A stretch of 64,000 bases of DNA. Origin: Cyclaneusma minus. Lineage: Eukaryota > Ascomycota > Leotiomycetes > Marthamycetales > Marthamycetaceae. Shown here piece by piece: positions 34,701 to 48,713 of this stretch (positions within the stretch are counted from its first letter, which is position 1; each line of letters starts with the position of its first letter). The notes beneath the pieces are model-generated. The model worked only from the letters and a program-made list of their open reading frames with translations, was not told the DNA's origin and made no database searches. The stretch spans positions 2,046,001-2,110,000 of the forward strand of contig JAKZHN010000002.1 in the NCBI GenBank assembly GCA_037179335.1, in the 5' to 3' direction. The position numbers and the translations under genes were made by a program.

Positions 34701-37700
34701 TTGGATATACTGTTTTTAAAGCAAAAATATTAATTTCAAATTAAAGGTCCAATAGGGTTTTAAATAGCCATTTATATTTAAATCTTTCTTTTCTTTTCTT
34801 TTTCTTTTTGTTTTTCCTTTTTTCATTTTTTTTTAAATTTTAATTATAATTCGGTTTTTTAAAATAGAATTTTTTAAACCTTTATTTAATACCAATTTTA
34901 TTATAGCATTAGCTGGATTATTATTCCTATAAATCCATTTTATTTTTTGGAATTCCCTTTTTTTTATAATTTTAATAAAAATGGAAAATATCTATTATAA
35001 AACGCTTTTTATAGTTATTTCTAGCTTAATAAAACACTTTTAAAATAAAATAAAGTTTGTATAAATAATAATTGAAATATTGAAAATGCCAAGCTTTTTA
35101 GCTATTATATTTAAAATATTTAAAATAGCTATTTCTATATCCGTTTTAGACTGTAATTAAAATCTTTAAAACTAAAATACTCTTTATAATTAATTTGCTT
35201 TTAATAAAGCTTTAATATAAAAAATTGCTTTTTGTAATAAATAAGCTATATTAGTTATTATTATTTTTATTTGCTAATATTATTATATAATTTAATTGGC
35301 TATTTAAATTTTTATTATTTGCAAATAAATTATTTATAAAAATAAACAGCTTTATTATTTTAATATCCAAAAGCAAAAAGGTTGGTTTTTTTTTAATATT
35401 ATTTATATATTCTTATAGCCTTTTATCTAGAATTTTAATATTTTCCTTTATAGGATTTTAATGCTATATTGCAATTAAAAAATTGAAGACATTTTTTTAA
35501 TTAAATAATAAAAAATATATACCTATTTATAGCTTTTCTTTTAAATATACTGGGGCTTTATATTTAGGAATTTTAAATTTACCAATTTAATTTTAAAGTT
35601 TTAGACCTTTTAAATTATAGTAATATTTAGGCCAAATTTGCTAATAATATGCCTATGAAAAATAATTAAATTGGAATTTAAAAGCTTGAATTTGGATTTT
35701 GCCTTAAATTAAGCGTTTTTCAATTTTTTTTCTTTTTTATTAAATTATATTTTGCGGGCCCAAGCTATAATATTATTAATTTAAAAATCAATTAACGCAA
35801 AAAGTTTTAAATTTTTATTATTTGGGCAAAAACATATAAATGAAAAATTAAAAATTTTAATCCCAATTTTTTAATATAACGTTTGAAATAAATAATATAC
35901 TAATAAAGCTTAAATTTTGCAATGCCATATAATAATTTCAAAACCGCTATAATAATGCCCAAAGGGTATTTGCTTTTTATTTGCTTAAGCAAATAATAAT
36001 AAATTTTGTAAAATAGCTAATTTTGGGCATATAAATATATTTGGATAATATTTTTAAAAATTAAAATTAAATTATTAAATTATAAAAATATAGAAAATAT
36101 TAGGGCAATAATACTTTATTAGCTAGTTTATTAAATAATTAGAAATTAAATTAAAATAACCTTTTTACCAGTATTGCTATAGCTTTAAATTATTAATTTG
36201 GATTTTTTATAAAAAATAAATATTTTTTTATTTTTAATTTCTTTTATTATACGGCTATTAAAGATTTTGCCCGTATTGATTTCTGGATTAAAAATTTGGA
36301 ATTCAAAAACACACATTCCCAATAAATTTTTAAATTCAGCTTGGTTAAATATTTTAAATGGCTTTTTTAAAATGGTAGTTTTTCCTTTTTTTCTTAATTA
36401 AATAGCCAGGGCCATATTTAAGTTCTTTTTAAATAATATAAAAATTATAAAAATTATGGTATTATCCACTATATTATAATACAAATAGTATTAAAATTTC
36501 TTTAAAATAATTTATATATTTGGAAAAGGCTTTTTAATCAGGTAAAACTATTCCGCTTTTTTTTAATTATATCTAAAAATTCTGCAGCATTTAATTTATT
36601 AATTATTAGCTTTTTTTAGCCGGTTTATCTTGTTTTTTTTGGGCTATATTGAATTTGAAAAAGAATAGATTCTTGGCCATTTTTTTTGGATACTAATTAT
36701 AAAGTATTAAAAATGGGAATATTGGCTATTTATAGGGTGCTAAAGATTAGCCTATTTAATTGCTTATTTAATTTTGCAAATGGTGTTGCAAATTTAAACT
36801 TATATTCAATTTTCTTTTCTAAGGGTAAAAAATTAAAATTAAAATTTTCTGGGCGTTTATTATTAATAAAAGCTTTTCTCTTTTATTTAAAGTTATTTTC
36901 CAATCTAAATAGGCGCATTAAAATTAATTTCAATTTAGCAGCTTTATATAATATATCCAATACCATTGTTTTACCTTTGATATTTATAATTTTATAAAGG
37001 CTATATTATTTGCTATTTTTTTTATATTAAGATATTAAATTCTGGAAAGAATTGCTTAATATCCAAAATGCTGAATTTATTTCTTATATTAAAAGATCTT
37101 TTTATAATCTTTTTGGCATAGATTTCTTTAATTTTCCTAATAGCATTTTAAATGGCTTTAAACTTTTTTAATATTAAGGAAAAAAATTAATATAAATTTT
37201 GGAAATATTTTATATATAAAAAAATGGGCATTAGTCCGTTTAATTCTGCTATATTATTAATAGCTTTAACTGCTATTTAAAAAACCATTTTCTTAATAAA
37301 TTTTAATATATTGGCTTTTATAATATTAAAAGTATAGCGGAAAATAATATAATACTATTTATTTTTGCCAATTGTATAATAGGCTTTAATAAAAATTAAT
37401 CTAGTCCAAATTTTAGAAAAATTTGGCTTTTTATTTAAAAAAAATTAAAACTTTTCTTTAGCGTTATAAATAATTTTATTTAAAAACTCTAAATAAATAT
37501 TAATTTATATAATTTTAATTATTTTCCAAATGTATTTAATAGTTCTTTAAAATAGGAATTTAACTGCCTAATATTTAATAATTATATTTATAATATAATT
37601 AATTAATTTGTTACTTAAAATAAATATGTTAATTAAAATTTTAATATTAAAATTAAAATCCTGCTTTAAATTAATTTTAAGTTCCTTTGGTTTCTTTTTA

Positions 37701-38837
37701 CAAAATTGGCATTTAGAATAGAATTTTATAATTTTTTTAAGGATTCTTTTATTAAATTCCTTATTTGCCTCTATTAAAATGGCTGCTAGTTTTAATATAT
37801 TTGTATATTTCCATTTATTATAATTATTTTTTAGGTTAATCTTGATTAGGTATATAAAAATGCTGTATTTCTAATATTGGGGAGGAAAAGAAAATTAGGA
37901 ATAGCCTTATGTTTTTTAATTGCTATTTTAAATTTCCTTTAAATTATAATATTCCTTAACTTATTAAAATTAATTTTTAATTTGTTTATATTTGCTAAAT
38001 ATAGCAAAACTAAAGTATTATTTTTAATAATATAGAAAAGAATTACTCCGAATTAAATAAAAATATTTACTATACCAAAAGCTTTTAATGGCTAATCGTT
38101 TCCAAATAATACTAAATAAGCCTTTTTTGCGATTTTATTTATTTCAAATCCACTTATAATATTTTGGAAAGCTTTAAATTAAGCCCAATTGGCTATATAA
38201 AATCCTGCAGCTTTATTATTTAAAAAAATGCTTTAAAAAATGCTTTAAAAATACCTAATATATATTTGCTTTTTATAGTAAAAATACTTTTAATAGAAAT
38301 AGACTTCTTTTCTCATTTTGGATTAAATAGGTTTAAATGGATAAATATATAAGCTATAGCTTATTTATTTTAATCATTTATAATCCGTTTTTTATTAATT
38401 GGTCCGAAGTTTTCCGTTATATATATATTGGCTTTAAAAGGATAAAGATTATGATTTGAAAAAATATTTGAAGGCTGTTTTAAAGGGGTTTTTTAAATAT
38501 TATTAGATCCCGTAAAATTATGGTTAAAAGCATAATGCTATATTGCATTATAAAATTTATTATTATTTAATTCTTTTTACTAGGGGTCCGGAGGGCGTTT
38601 TAAAGGAATTGCAAAAGAATTGCTATATATATTTTATATAAGCAAAATAATTATATATATTTTTATTAAAAAAAGCGTTATTGGATTTTCTTTTATAATT
38701 TGCATTATTATTTATTTTTTTAGTTTTTTTAAAAAAAATATAATATAATTTCCTAATTGCTATTTTGCTATATTTGAATGCAGATATTTTAATTTTATTC
38801 CAATATTGTTTTTTTCAAAAGAATTATAATTGGTAAA

Positions 38838-39235
38838 TTAATATCCAATATTTTTGCAAATATTATATTTTTTTGGTCCATTTTTAAATTTGCCATTTTT
38901 ATAGCGTTTTGAAAAAATCCGCTTATAATTTATACTATTATCGGAATATCCATTTCTGAATTTATTACCATATTTACTTTTGGATTTACCTTTAAATTTA
39001 CCATTATTTTTGTTTTTATATTTGGGATCCCGGAAGCTTTTATTATTATAAAATTGGTTTTGGTAATTATAATTATAATTATAATTATAGATATGAATAT
39101 GAAACTGGTTGAATATTGCATTGATTTTAGCTTTAATATTAATAGCAGCTTTGATTTGGGCGGAGAGTCCTTTGTGCTTTGGGTGTGCAATTGTATAAAT
39201 ATATTTAAGTTCAGGAATTCCAGCCATTCCATTGA
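38838..39235 (-). pseudogene. Copia-2 gag remnant with zinc knuckle
   Basis: An unusually long open frame for this block. It reads MAGIPELKYIYTIAHPKHKG, then a Tyr/Asn-rich stretch, then basic sequence and GPKKYNICKNIGY. The end resembles the CX2C half of a fungal Copia gag zinc knuckle (C-x-x-C), with its first cysteine changed. Lys and Asn enrichment fits G-to-A mutation of codons. It starts right beside the LTR, so the N-terminus may be missing. Confidence 0.6.
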
Positions 39236-39239
39236 TCAA

Positions 39240-39464
39240 TGTTAAAATCACTTAGGTATAAGTGAGTCACGTGCACGTGGTGTTTCCAATATGCTGTTAA
39301 TTATAATTAAAAAAGGAAAGTGGCTGGCGCCGGCATGGGAATAAGGGCATTCCTAGCCTTGGCGCTAAGTTCCGTTAGCCCCTAATGCTTACCAATGCAG
39401 GGACCATCTTGTGGTCCGTGCCCCAGGTGAATGTACAAAGCTTTAATTGCAGCCGGAATTGAAA
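39240..39464 (-). repeat. Copia-2 LTR (5')
   Basis: Starts TGTTAAAATC; same length as the left LTR and less altered. Confidence 0.85.
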
Positions 39465-40180
39465 ATAAATAATATAAAAATAATAGCAATTTAATATTTC
39501 GGTTTTTTTTTTATAAATAGCAAAAAATTTAAATGATATAAATTTTATAGTATGAATTTAATTATGTTATAATAATTAAGCAAAATTTCTTTTTAATTAA
39601 ACTTTTTTTTAATATCTTACATTTTATTTTTGAAAACACTTTGCTTGGCATAGCTAATTTAATTCATTTTTAAAGCTTTCCTCCGGTTTTTTATAATTTC
39701 CTTTTTTATTGCAAATCCTATTCGCTAATTTTTAATTAAATTATTAAAATTAAAATTAGTAGATTCCTAGCTAAAAAGCCTGAATTATTAAAACCTAATA
39801 TTAAATTAAAGCTTTTAAAATAGCTTTATAATATAATAGCCGGATTCCTATTGCAAAATATTAATAAACTTCCTTTCCGCCGGGCATTTAATTACAAAAT
39901 TAAATTAATATTAGAAATTAAATCTTCGTATTACAAAAACCGTTTTCTATTTCTAATGAAATTTAAATATATTTGCAAATAGCTAAATAATTAGCTAAAT
40001 AAAAACATTATTTAAGAATTCAAATTAAAATATGTTTTGCTATTTATATTGGTTATTAAATTAAATAATAATATATAAATTTGCTAGGATTATAAAGGCT
40101 TAAATAATACTATAATTAAAAATTAATATCCATTTCCTTTAATTAAAAAAACCTTAAATGCTATTTGCTATGCTAAAATT

Positions 40181-40620
40181 TATATTAAATTAAATATTAT
40201 TGCTGCTTTTAATAAATTTAAAATAGCTAAAAAAAACAAATAAAAAACAGTTTTTATTATTTGCTTTGGTTTTTTTAAATTATTAATTATATTTTTATAT
40301 TTTTATAATGCCCCGGCTTTATTTTAGCATTATATTAATAATATATTATTTGGTTTTTTAAATAAAATTTATATAGCATATTTTAATAATATTTTTATTT
40401 TTTTAAATTCTATTTAAAAATATTGGCAATATATATAAAACGTTACTTATAAATTAATTAATATTGGCTTTTAAATTAATATTAATAAATGCAAATTTAA
40501 ATTTATTAAAACTAAGTATTTAAAATTATATATTATTTCGGATAGTATTAAAATAAATTCTAATAAAATTAAAATTATTATAAAATAAACACCACCAATA
40601 AAATTTAAAACTTTATAGTA
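40181..40620 (+). pseudogene. Gypsy-2 reverse-transcriptase remnant
   Basis: With internal stops, one frame reads NIIAAFNKFKIA, TVFIICFGFF, NAPALF, HYINNILFGFLNKI and IAYFNNIFIF. The order matches Ty3/Gypsy reverse transcriptase. The YxDD box is changed to YFNN, and a Gln codon has become TAG before HYIN. Confidence 0.75.
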
Positions 40621-42968
40621 ATTTTTGGGTTTTGCAAATTTCTATTAAAAATTTATATATAATTTGTTTTAAATCTTAATACCGCTTTATATTTTAATTA
40701 AAAAAAACCCTTTTGGGCTTAAAAAAGAGCTAAGCAAAAATCCTTTAATTCTTCTAAAGCGGTTTTTATTATTACTTCTATTTTAAGTTTATTCAATTAT
40801 TTTTAATGAATTATTTTTAAAACTAACGCTTTTAATTGGGCTTTAAATAATTTTGTTTTTTTTTAAAAAAAAAAATCCGGCCTATAGTTTTCTTTTTTTG
40901 CAAAATATTTAATAGTTAAATATAATTATAAAATTTATAATAAAGTGCTTTTAGCGATTATTAAAGCTTTAAAAAATAGATTTCGAAAACCTATAAAATT
41001 TAAAAACAAATTGAATTAATAATTAATTATTAAAGTCTATATATATTTATAATTATTAAAATTTTTAATTAATGCTAAATTTAATAGTTTAAATTGTTTT
41101 AAATTTTAATTTCTAATTTTAAGCAATTAATTGATAAAATTATTTAAAATGCTTATTATTTATTATAAATTGCAAAATCTGCCCTAAAAGCTTTAAAAAA
41201 TAAAATAATCCGTAAATAGTCCAAATAGTTATAAAAAAGAATTTGTTAGTAAATAGCGAATTTTATAATGAAAGATAATAAAATTCTTTGTTAAAAAAGT
41301 TGATTTTTTATTTTATTAAATATGCCTGGCTTTGAACTTTAAATAATTCATTATATGCATTTTGCAATATTAATTGGCTATTTGGAATAAATTAAAATGT
41401 TATTTATAATTATTGAATATTATTAATAATAGTAAATATTAAAAAGTATTATTAGCTATATTAAAGCCTATTAGCTATATAATTAAATAAAAATTTTATA
41501 TATTTTACTATTTAACTTTTTTAAATTCTTGCCCGTTCCATATAAAATTTGGTTTAATATTTCTATTAATTATATTATAATATTTCTTAAATATAAATAC
41601 TATAAAAAATATTTTAGCATATTTTAATTATAATATATTAGCTAAATAAAATGCAATACTTTATTCCTATTATTGGTGTTTTAGCTAAAAGATTGGCTAA
41701 TATATTTGGTTTTAATATTTATTATTTTTGTAAAATTCTTAACAATATTATTTTTAACAAAAGCATTTAATTCGTTTTAAAATTTTAAAACTATTTATTA
41801 AAACAATTAAGCATAGCGTTTTTTTAAAAAAAAAAAATTTAAATCGAATATTTTAATACTATTTTAAAGCAATATTTTCAATATTTTCTATTTTTCTATT
41901 AAAAAAAATAAAAAAACTAATTTTCGGTAATTAAATTCGCTTTTAATAATTAAATGTTTAAAATTATAAATACAATATTATTTTTCGCAAATTATGGATT
42001 TTATTTTTGTATAAATATAAGATTTTTAAATCCCTGTTTTTTATATAATTCTTGGCCTAAAATAAATAATTTTTTAAACTTAATGCTATTGCGAATTGCT
42101 TAATTAAAATTAAAAATTAATTTAAAATTTTAATGCAATAATTAATTAATAAATATAAAAGATATACCAATATTCCCTATTTAAAAATTCCGTATTATAT
42201 AAAACGCTGATTGGCTTACATTAATATTAAAAATATAAAAACTAATGGTTTAATAAAAGAAAATAATAAATAAATCGGCTTTTGGCAAATTTAAAGAATT
42301 TATAAAAGCGGCCAAGCTTATTAATTTAAATTATTTAAATTTATAAGCAAAAAATCTATATTCTATTTTTTTTTCGGCTAAATTTTTTTGTTTTTTAAAT
42401 TACTTGATTAAAATAAAATTATTTATTTAAAAAACCGCAATATTTATAGCTATATATTAAAAACCGATATTAAAAAACTTAAGAAATATTAAATATTTAT
42501 AATAAAAATAAAAAGGCCAAATTAATTTATTTAATAAAATAAAAGCACTAACTTTTTTTAGCGATTTTTTAAAAAAATTGGCTAAAACAAACTTTTATGA
42601 TATTAGTATATAAAATTATTTTAAAAGCCGGGACCCCTAGCAATTATTAAGCAATAAGCATATAAAAAGAATTTGTAATATTTTTAATTTAATAAGCCCT
42701 TCAAATTTAAATTTTTTATCATTATCCAAGCAGCCCCATTTAAAAAGCCGGTTTGTAAAAGCTATAATAAATCCAAAAACATTATAATTTAAATATTAGT
42801 TTTAAATTCTATATAAAAATTGGTTTTATAGTTTCCTATTATAAAATATTAAATTATTTAATAATTTTAAATTATAAAAGCATTGTTTTCCAGAATTTTT
42901 ATAATATTTTTAAAACTTATAATTATTTTAAAGCTATTTAAAAATAAATAGCCATTTAAAAAAGATAG

Positions 42969-43169
42969 TATTATAAAATTATATTATTTTTTAATTATAT
43001 AATCGTTTTATCCCGGTTAATTTTCTACCTTTAGGCCACTATTACCACCACGCCTTAAATTTAGCCCTTGGCGTTTATATATAGCTTTTAAGCTTTTTTG
43101 GCTTTTGTTTCTCCTTTATAAATCAATATCGCTATTTCCTAAAACCTGCCTTCGTTTTGCACCGTGATA
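42969..43169 (+). repeat. Gypsy-2 3' LTR
   Basis: Matches 31918-32119 with equal length at the start (37 aligned bases to TATATAATCG without a gap). Ends CACCGTGATA. Confidence 0.85.
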
Positions 43170-46100
43170 GCTTGCTAGCTAATTAGAAAAAAGCTCCGCT
43201 TTTTAGCTTTTAAAAGCATTTAAGATTTTGCTGGCATTTTTGCAGCTGGCAAACGGGCTTTAAAATTGGTCGGCTATAATATTATATAATAATTTATATT
43301 ATATATAAAAAGAAATAAACGAGAAAATTAAAAATAGCTAATAGCCGATTTGCAAAAGATATTGCTAAAAAAAGATTTTTTAAAAACTCTATTTATACTC
43401 TTTTAATTAGCTAAAAACTCTATACATTTTATATATATAGTTAATTAATTGCTAATTAATTTCCTAATATAAAATCAATTATTTATATTTTATTAAATTA
43501 TTATATATAAAAAAAATCCATTTCCAATATCTATTCTATAATACCAAGTATAATTAATGGCTTTAAAGCTTACCAGCCAGCCAAAAACAAACTCCGCCTT
43601 TTAGCTTTTAAAGGCATTTAAAGCTTTGCTGGCATTTTTGCAATTGGCAAATAGGCTTTAAAACTGGTCGGCCAAATGCAAAGTAAATTGTGTTTAAAAA
43701 GTTATTAAAAAAAGAAATTAAAAATAATATACTTGCCTATAAAAAGTTAATAGCTAAAATTGAATTTAATAGCCAAGCTATTAGAGTAATAATTTTTAAA
43801 AGCATTTAAAAACCATTAGCCAGGCTTTTAAATATCTAATTCCAATATACTATTATTTGTAATATAATAAATAACGCCTTTGCAAAAGCTATATTTAATA
43901 TATTTGGCAATATTTAAATAATTAATAATTTGCAAGCGTTTTTAAATTTTAATTAAATAAACAATTTAAATAAAACGCCCAATAGAATAGCAAAATAGCA
44001 ATGCTATTAATAATTAAAAATCCAGCGTAAATAAGGCTTATAAAGCTTTTATAAAGCAAATATAATCAATTATAATAATAATAATAATATCCATATTAAT
44101 ATAATTAATATTAAATTTGCTATTAAATAATATAAAAATAATATAATTGCCTGCTTTCAAAAACGCAATATATTGGTATTAAATTTTTATTTAAGTAAAA
44201 AATAAACAATTTTTAAATTGCTTACGGCTATATATAAGCTTAGCGGTATAGAAAAAAACAGCAAAAATAATTTCAAACGCAATATTAAAATTTAATTTAA
44301 TTAGCTGCTTTTTTATAAAAAAGGCAGCTGTAAAAAACAGGGCTTTAATAATAATACCTAAAATTTAACATTTAAAGAAACGCAATATTTTGCGCTTTGC
44401 AAAATTATTTTAAATCTATTGGCAATTTGCTATAGCTAATTTAATTAAAAAAGCTTAAAAGCTTTTTATACAATTAGGCAAATTATATAAGCATAGCGCA
44501 AAATAAATAACGCGGCCTAAATAAAATCGGGTTTAAATTTTTCTTTTTTATAGAAATTAATATCGTTATTGCAAAAGGCAATTTATTTAATAATGCAATT
44601 TGCTTTTTCTAATATTAAAGTATTTTTAAAAATTAATTAAAAATTAATGTAAATTATAAAAAGTTGCGACTAAGCTATAAAAACCCATATAGCGTATTTG
44701 GAATAATAAAAGAATTATAGCTATTTATTTTAGCAATACTATATTAAAACCAGATTCAAATATTATTGCAAATATTAATTAGCTATTTTATTTATTAAAT
44801 TATATAATAAAGCATTTGTAAAATTATTCAAGTATTTAAAAAAATAAACAAATTTTAATACAATATCCAGCTTTATAGCCACAAGCAAAAATTCTTATAA
44901 AATTAAATGCTATAAGCTATTGCGCAAAATATATTTAAAAAATCCCGCTAAATTATAAAGCTATTAATATAAATTATCGGCTTGCAAACGGACTATATTA
45001 ATTTCCATTAATTAAGCGCTTTAAAAATAGCTTTAATTTCGAAAATATTAATATTTAATAAAATATTAAATATTTAAACCAATTTTAATAAGCAATTGGC
45101 AAAAGTTTAATATTATAAAAAAATACTAATATAAATACGCCAATTATAGCGCGCTAAAAAGCAATTAGCAATATAAAAGCTATTTAAATTTCCAATTAAA
45201 GCATTTATAAATAAATAAATTAAAAATCTAGCCTTATTATTAAAAAATCAAATGCTATTATAATTAAACAAAATTGCGCTATTAAATTAAATTATTCCTA
45301 ATACTTTTTAGCAGCTTGCACTAAAAAGAAATTAATATTAAATAAAAAAGCGGTAATAAAGCTTTAAAAATAATAATAATAAAAATCGCACAACTAAATA
45401 ATTGAAATAGCAAAATTTAAATTCCCAATTAGCTTTTATATTTCAAATAGGAAAATAGCTTTGCAAACGCAAGCTTTTAATATTAGAATTAAAATATTCA
45501 CTAATTTTCTCTTTAAAATTAAAAGTATTATAATTTCCATATTAATTATTAAACCCAGTATTTTTTTAAAAAAAAAATTTATAAAATATTTAAAATTAAT
45601 AAGGTAAATTAAAATTTTGCTTTTACGGGATTAAACCTTTAAAACATATACTAAAATATAATAACATTATTATTTAAATAGTAATATAAATTTAGGCCAA
45701 GCAGCCAGGATTTTAGCAGCTATTTAAAAGCCTTCGCAAAAAAGTTAAAAATAAATAATACTATTGCCAAATTAAAAAACAAACTATTTTGGTATTTGTT
45801 TCCCAGCTAAAACTCAGCAATTATTAATATAAAATAGCTATTAGAATTATATAAAAAGTATTTTTTTTAAAAAAAGTACAAGTTTTACCGGCTTTAATTA
45901 TTAATTTCAAAATTTATAAAAGCCTAATATAATATATAATAGCAGCCTTTTTTAAAATAAAAATATTAATTAAAAAGTTTAAAAAAAATCAAGCGTTAAA
46001 TATTTAAAAGCTTAAGTATTAATTTAAAGAAAAATAAAAAGAATAAATTCCAAATATATTATAAGGCCAAATTATTGGCGATTTTAGTATTTAATATATA

Positions 46101-46337
46101 TAAGGCTTTTATATAAAATTTTAAATTGCAAGAAAACAATCACTAATATAGGCTAATAAGCTAAAAAGGCATATATAATATAAAATATCCAATAAAAACT
46201 ATAAAAATAGGCCAAAATAATAATAAAAAAAAATCCAAATTTTTTTTAGGAAAGAAAAAGTTGAAAAAAATAATAAATATTTTAAATTGTAATTCGGTAT
46301 TGGGCTAGGAAAAAACGGGAATATAATAATAAAGTAA

Positions 46338-46365
46338 TTTTTTTTTTTTTTTTTTTTTTTTTTTT
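46338..46365 (+). repeat. Poly-T run, 28 bases
   Basis: An uninterrupted T homopolymer inside U copy 2; length may be affected by sequencing. Confidence 0.8.
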
Positions 46366-47140
46366 GCAAAATAAAGCAAAAAAGAAATTGGAAATTGAAT
46401 ACTAATAAATAGTTGAAAACCAGCGCAAGCAATACCAAATAAGAAATTTAATAACTAGGGGCCAATATAAAAATTCTTGGAAATTCTCAAAAACTGGAAA
46501 CCAATATAGAAAAAAGGCGAAAAAGGGAAAAATAAACCGCAATTAGATAGGCAGCACCGGTAAAGAACTCGGCAATTATTTAATAAATTTAACCCGTTTA
46601 GCAAATAAAAATTAAGCTCCAAAACTGCCAATCTTAAAATAGCCAGCATTTTATTTAAACTCTAAATAGCTTTTTCGCGAATATTTCTTGCCGCAAATAA
46701 AGAATTTATATTGGTATTTGCATTTTTTTCCAATTGCAATTTTTATTATTATATATTTAATAAAAAATAAAATTATTATTCAAATTAATATTGCGCTTTT
46801 AGCAAAAAATGGAATTAATAAACACAAAGCTATTTAAATAAATCAGCCAATATTTTAAAATACAAATTTATAAATAACCCAATTAAAACATCCAAAGATT
46901 ATTGCAAATTAATAGTATTTACATACCAAAAAAACGGCGTGTTTTTATTAATAAATAGCGGCTAATTTAATAATTTTATAGTAGAATTAAAGCAGCCAGC
47001 AGCCCAATTATAATATATAATTGGTATAATAAATAATAAATATTTGAATTTTAAAATTAAAATTAAACGCTAAAATTTTACCAATTATTGCAATTTAGCA
47101 AAATTTATTACCAAAAAATAAAACTAAAATATTGGCAATA

Positions 47141-47316
47141 TATTAAAGTGAGCTCCTGGCGATGCGAGGGTGCGAGGGTGACGGGCCACTCACGAGACCC
47201 ACTCGTTACATGGGTAAGCGAGAGCCATGCATATAATATTATTTTTTATAATCGTAGAATTCCTTTTTTTTAATGCTTTAAAAATAAAAAATCTTTATTT
47301 ATATTAAAGTTTTATA
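47141..47316 (+). repeat. Copia-1 5' LTR with unmutated GC-rich core
   Basis: Bases 47148-47228 (GAGCTCCTGGCGATGCGAGG onward) are GC-rich and look unmutated, unlike everything around them. The partner LTR at 52521-52600 shows the same sequence changed by C-to-T and G-to-A only. Confidence 0.85.
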
Positions 47317-48682
47317 AATTATAATTTTTAATGCAATATTTTGCATTTAATAAGTTTTTTTTTTTAAAAATCCAAAAATCAATAATAGCATTATGCAGGG
47401 ATTTTTATTAATCAATAATAAATGCCACGCCCAATAAAAACTTTTTAAATTTAGCGACGGTTATTAAAACCCAATTTATCGATAAAAGCAAATTTAATTA
47501 TAATATTGCAATTGCGCTATTATTATATTATTATATTTTATGTTTTTCCCCATTGCTATTAATGTTTTAATTAATATTTAATTAATTATTTAAATTCTGG
47601 TTAATTATTAAATGAATTAAAATTGAAATATATTATAAAAAATATTATTTTTAATTAAAAATGCGCTGCGATGATTTTTAGCTATAATAATTAATATAAT
47701 TGGTTTTAATTAATAAAAATATATTTAATAAACTAGGGCTTTTAATATATTAAAAAGGTAATTATACGCTAATATATTTATAGGAAAATTATTAATTAAA
47801 TATTAAATATTAATGCTAGCGGGAATATTATTGCTATAAGAAAAATTTATTTTAAATAAAATATAATTAAAAGCGCCAAATGAATTGCAAATAACCAAAA
47901 GGCCTTATATATAATATATATTTATTTTAGCTCTATAAATAAATAAAAGATTGCCGGTTTTTAAAATTTTATAGCAAAATAAATTAAATTGAGCTATAAA
48001 TATATTATTATGCTTAGTATAATAATTAATAGCTATTTGCAAAAAATTAGTAGCTTTAAATAGGAATTTAATATAATTATTAAAAAAGATTAAATTAAAT
48101 TTTTTATTTTCTATTGCAATATTTTTTAATCGAATTTTAATTATGCTGCTATTTATATTAAAAATATGCTTTTTCGCAGTTTTCTTTTATTTTTGTTTTT
48201 CGAATATAGCATTATAATAAATATATTAAGCAATTTTTTTTAATATTAAAAAAAGCTTTGTTATTTTTGAAAAACAAAAAGATTTTTTTGCATTTATTAA
48301 AAAGGCTGCTTATATTGCTAATAGCAAACCTAGGCAATTACTATATTAGCGCTAAATTAAAAGCAATAATAGCATATAATTTAAAAATTGCAAAAAGCCT
48401 TTTATATATTTTTTTTTGCAATAACAAATGTTATAGTATTTGCAAATGCCTAGTTTTTATGATTGCTTGAAAAATTGATTAAAATATTTTAAAATTTAAA
48501 ATTATTAAACTTGCTTTTATTAGTTTTTTAACAACAAAAGCAAATATCGCAAACATTAATGCAAATAACAAGCAAGTTTTATTTTAGGAAAAACTGAACA
48601 CCCCCAAAATATATTATTTAAAATTTTATTACTGCTAGCAATATTTTTAAATTTAATTGAATTACCGATTTTAAGGCTATAT

Positions 48683-48686
<4 letters not shown>

Positions 48687-48713
<27 letters not shown>
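48687..48713 (+). repeat. (TA)n microsatellite
   Basis: About 13 uninterrupted TA units inside Copia-1. Confidence 0.8.

Larger units (their letters stand above)
34476..39464 (-). mobile_element. Ty1/Copia LTR retrotransposon 2, nested in Gypsy-2
   Basis: Two 225-bp LTRs (34476-34700 and 39240-39464) and identical 5-bp duplications ATAAA (34471-34475, 39465-39469). Length is 4989 bp. A gag-like frame with a zinc knuckle remnant abuts the right LTR on the minus strand, giving the orientation. The right LTR is less mutated (keeps GTGAGTCACGTGCACGTGG) than the left. Confidence 0.8.
31918..43169 (+). mobile_element. Ty3/Gypsy LTR retrotransposon 2 (RIP-mutated)
   Basis: Direct LTRs 31918-32119 and 42969-43169 start TATCACGG or TATTATAA and end CCGTGATA or CTATAATA, mutated forms of TG...CA ends. 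Flanks are GCTAG (31913-31917) and GCTTG (43170-43174). The unoccupied site in U copy 1 reads CAAGC (55309-55313), that is GCTTG inverted. A plus-strand Gypsy reverse transcriptase remnant lies at about 40181-40620. Without the Copia element nested at 34476-39464 its length is about 6.3 kb. Confidence 0.8.

Noticed and set aside
36686..36997. 103-codon open frame on the plus strand in Copia-2
   Set aside because: Runs against the coding direction of the element and is built of Leu/Phe/Asn/Lys codons expected by chance in AT-rich DNA.
46199..46649. Minus-strand open frames of 79 and 64 codons in U copy 2
   Set aside because: One crosses the poly-T run and encodes a Lys/Phe stretch; neither shows a domain, and the aligned part of U copy 1 is not open.
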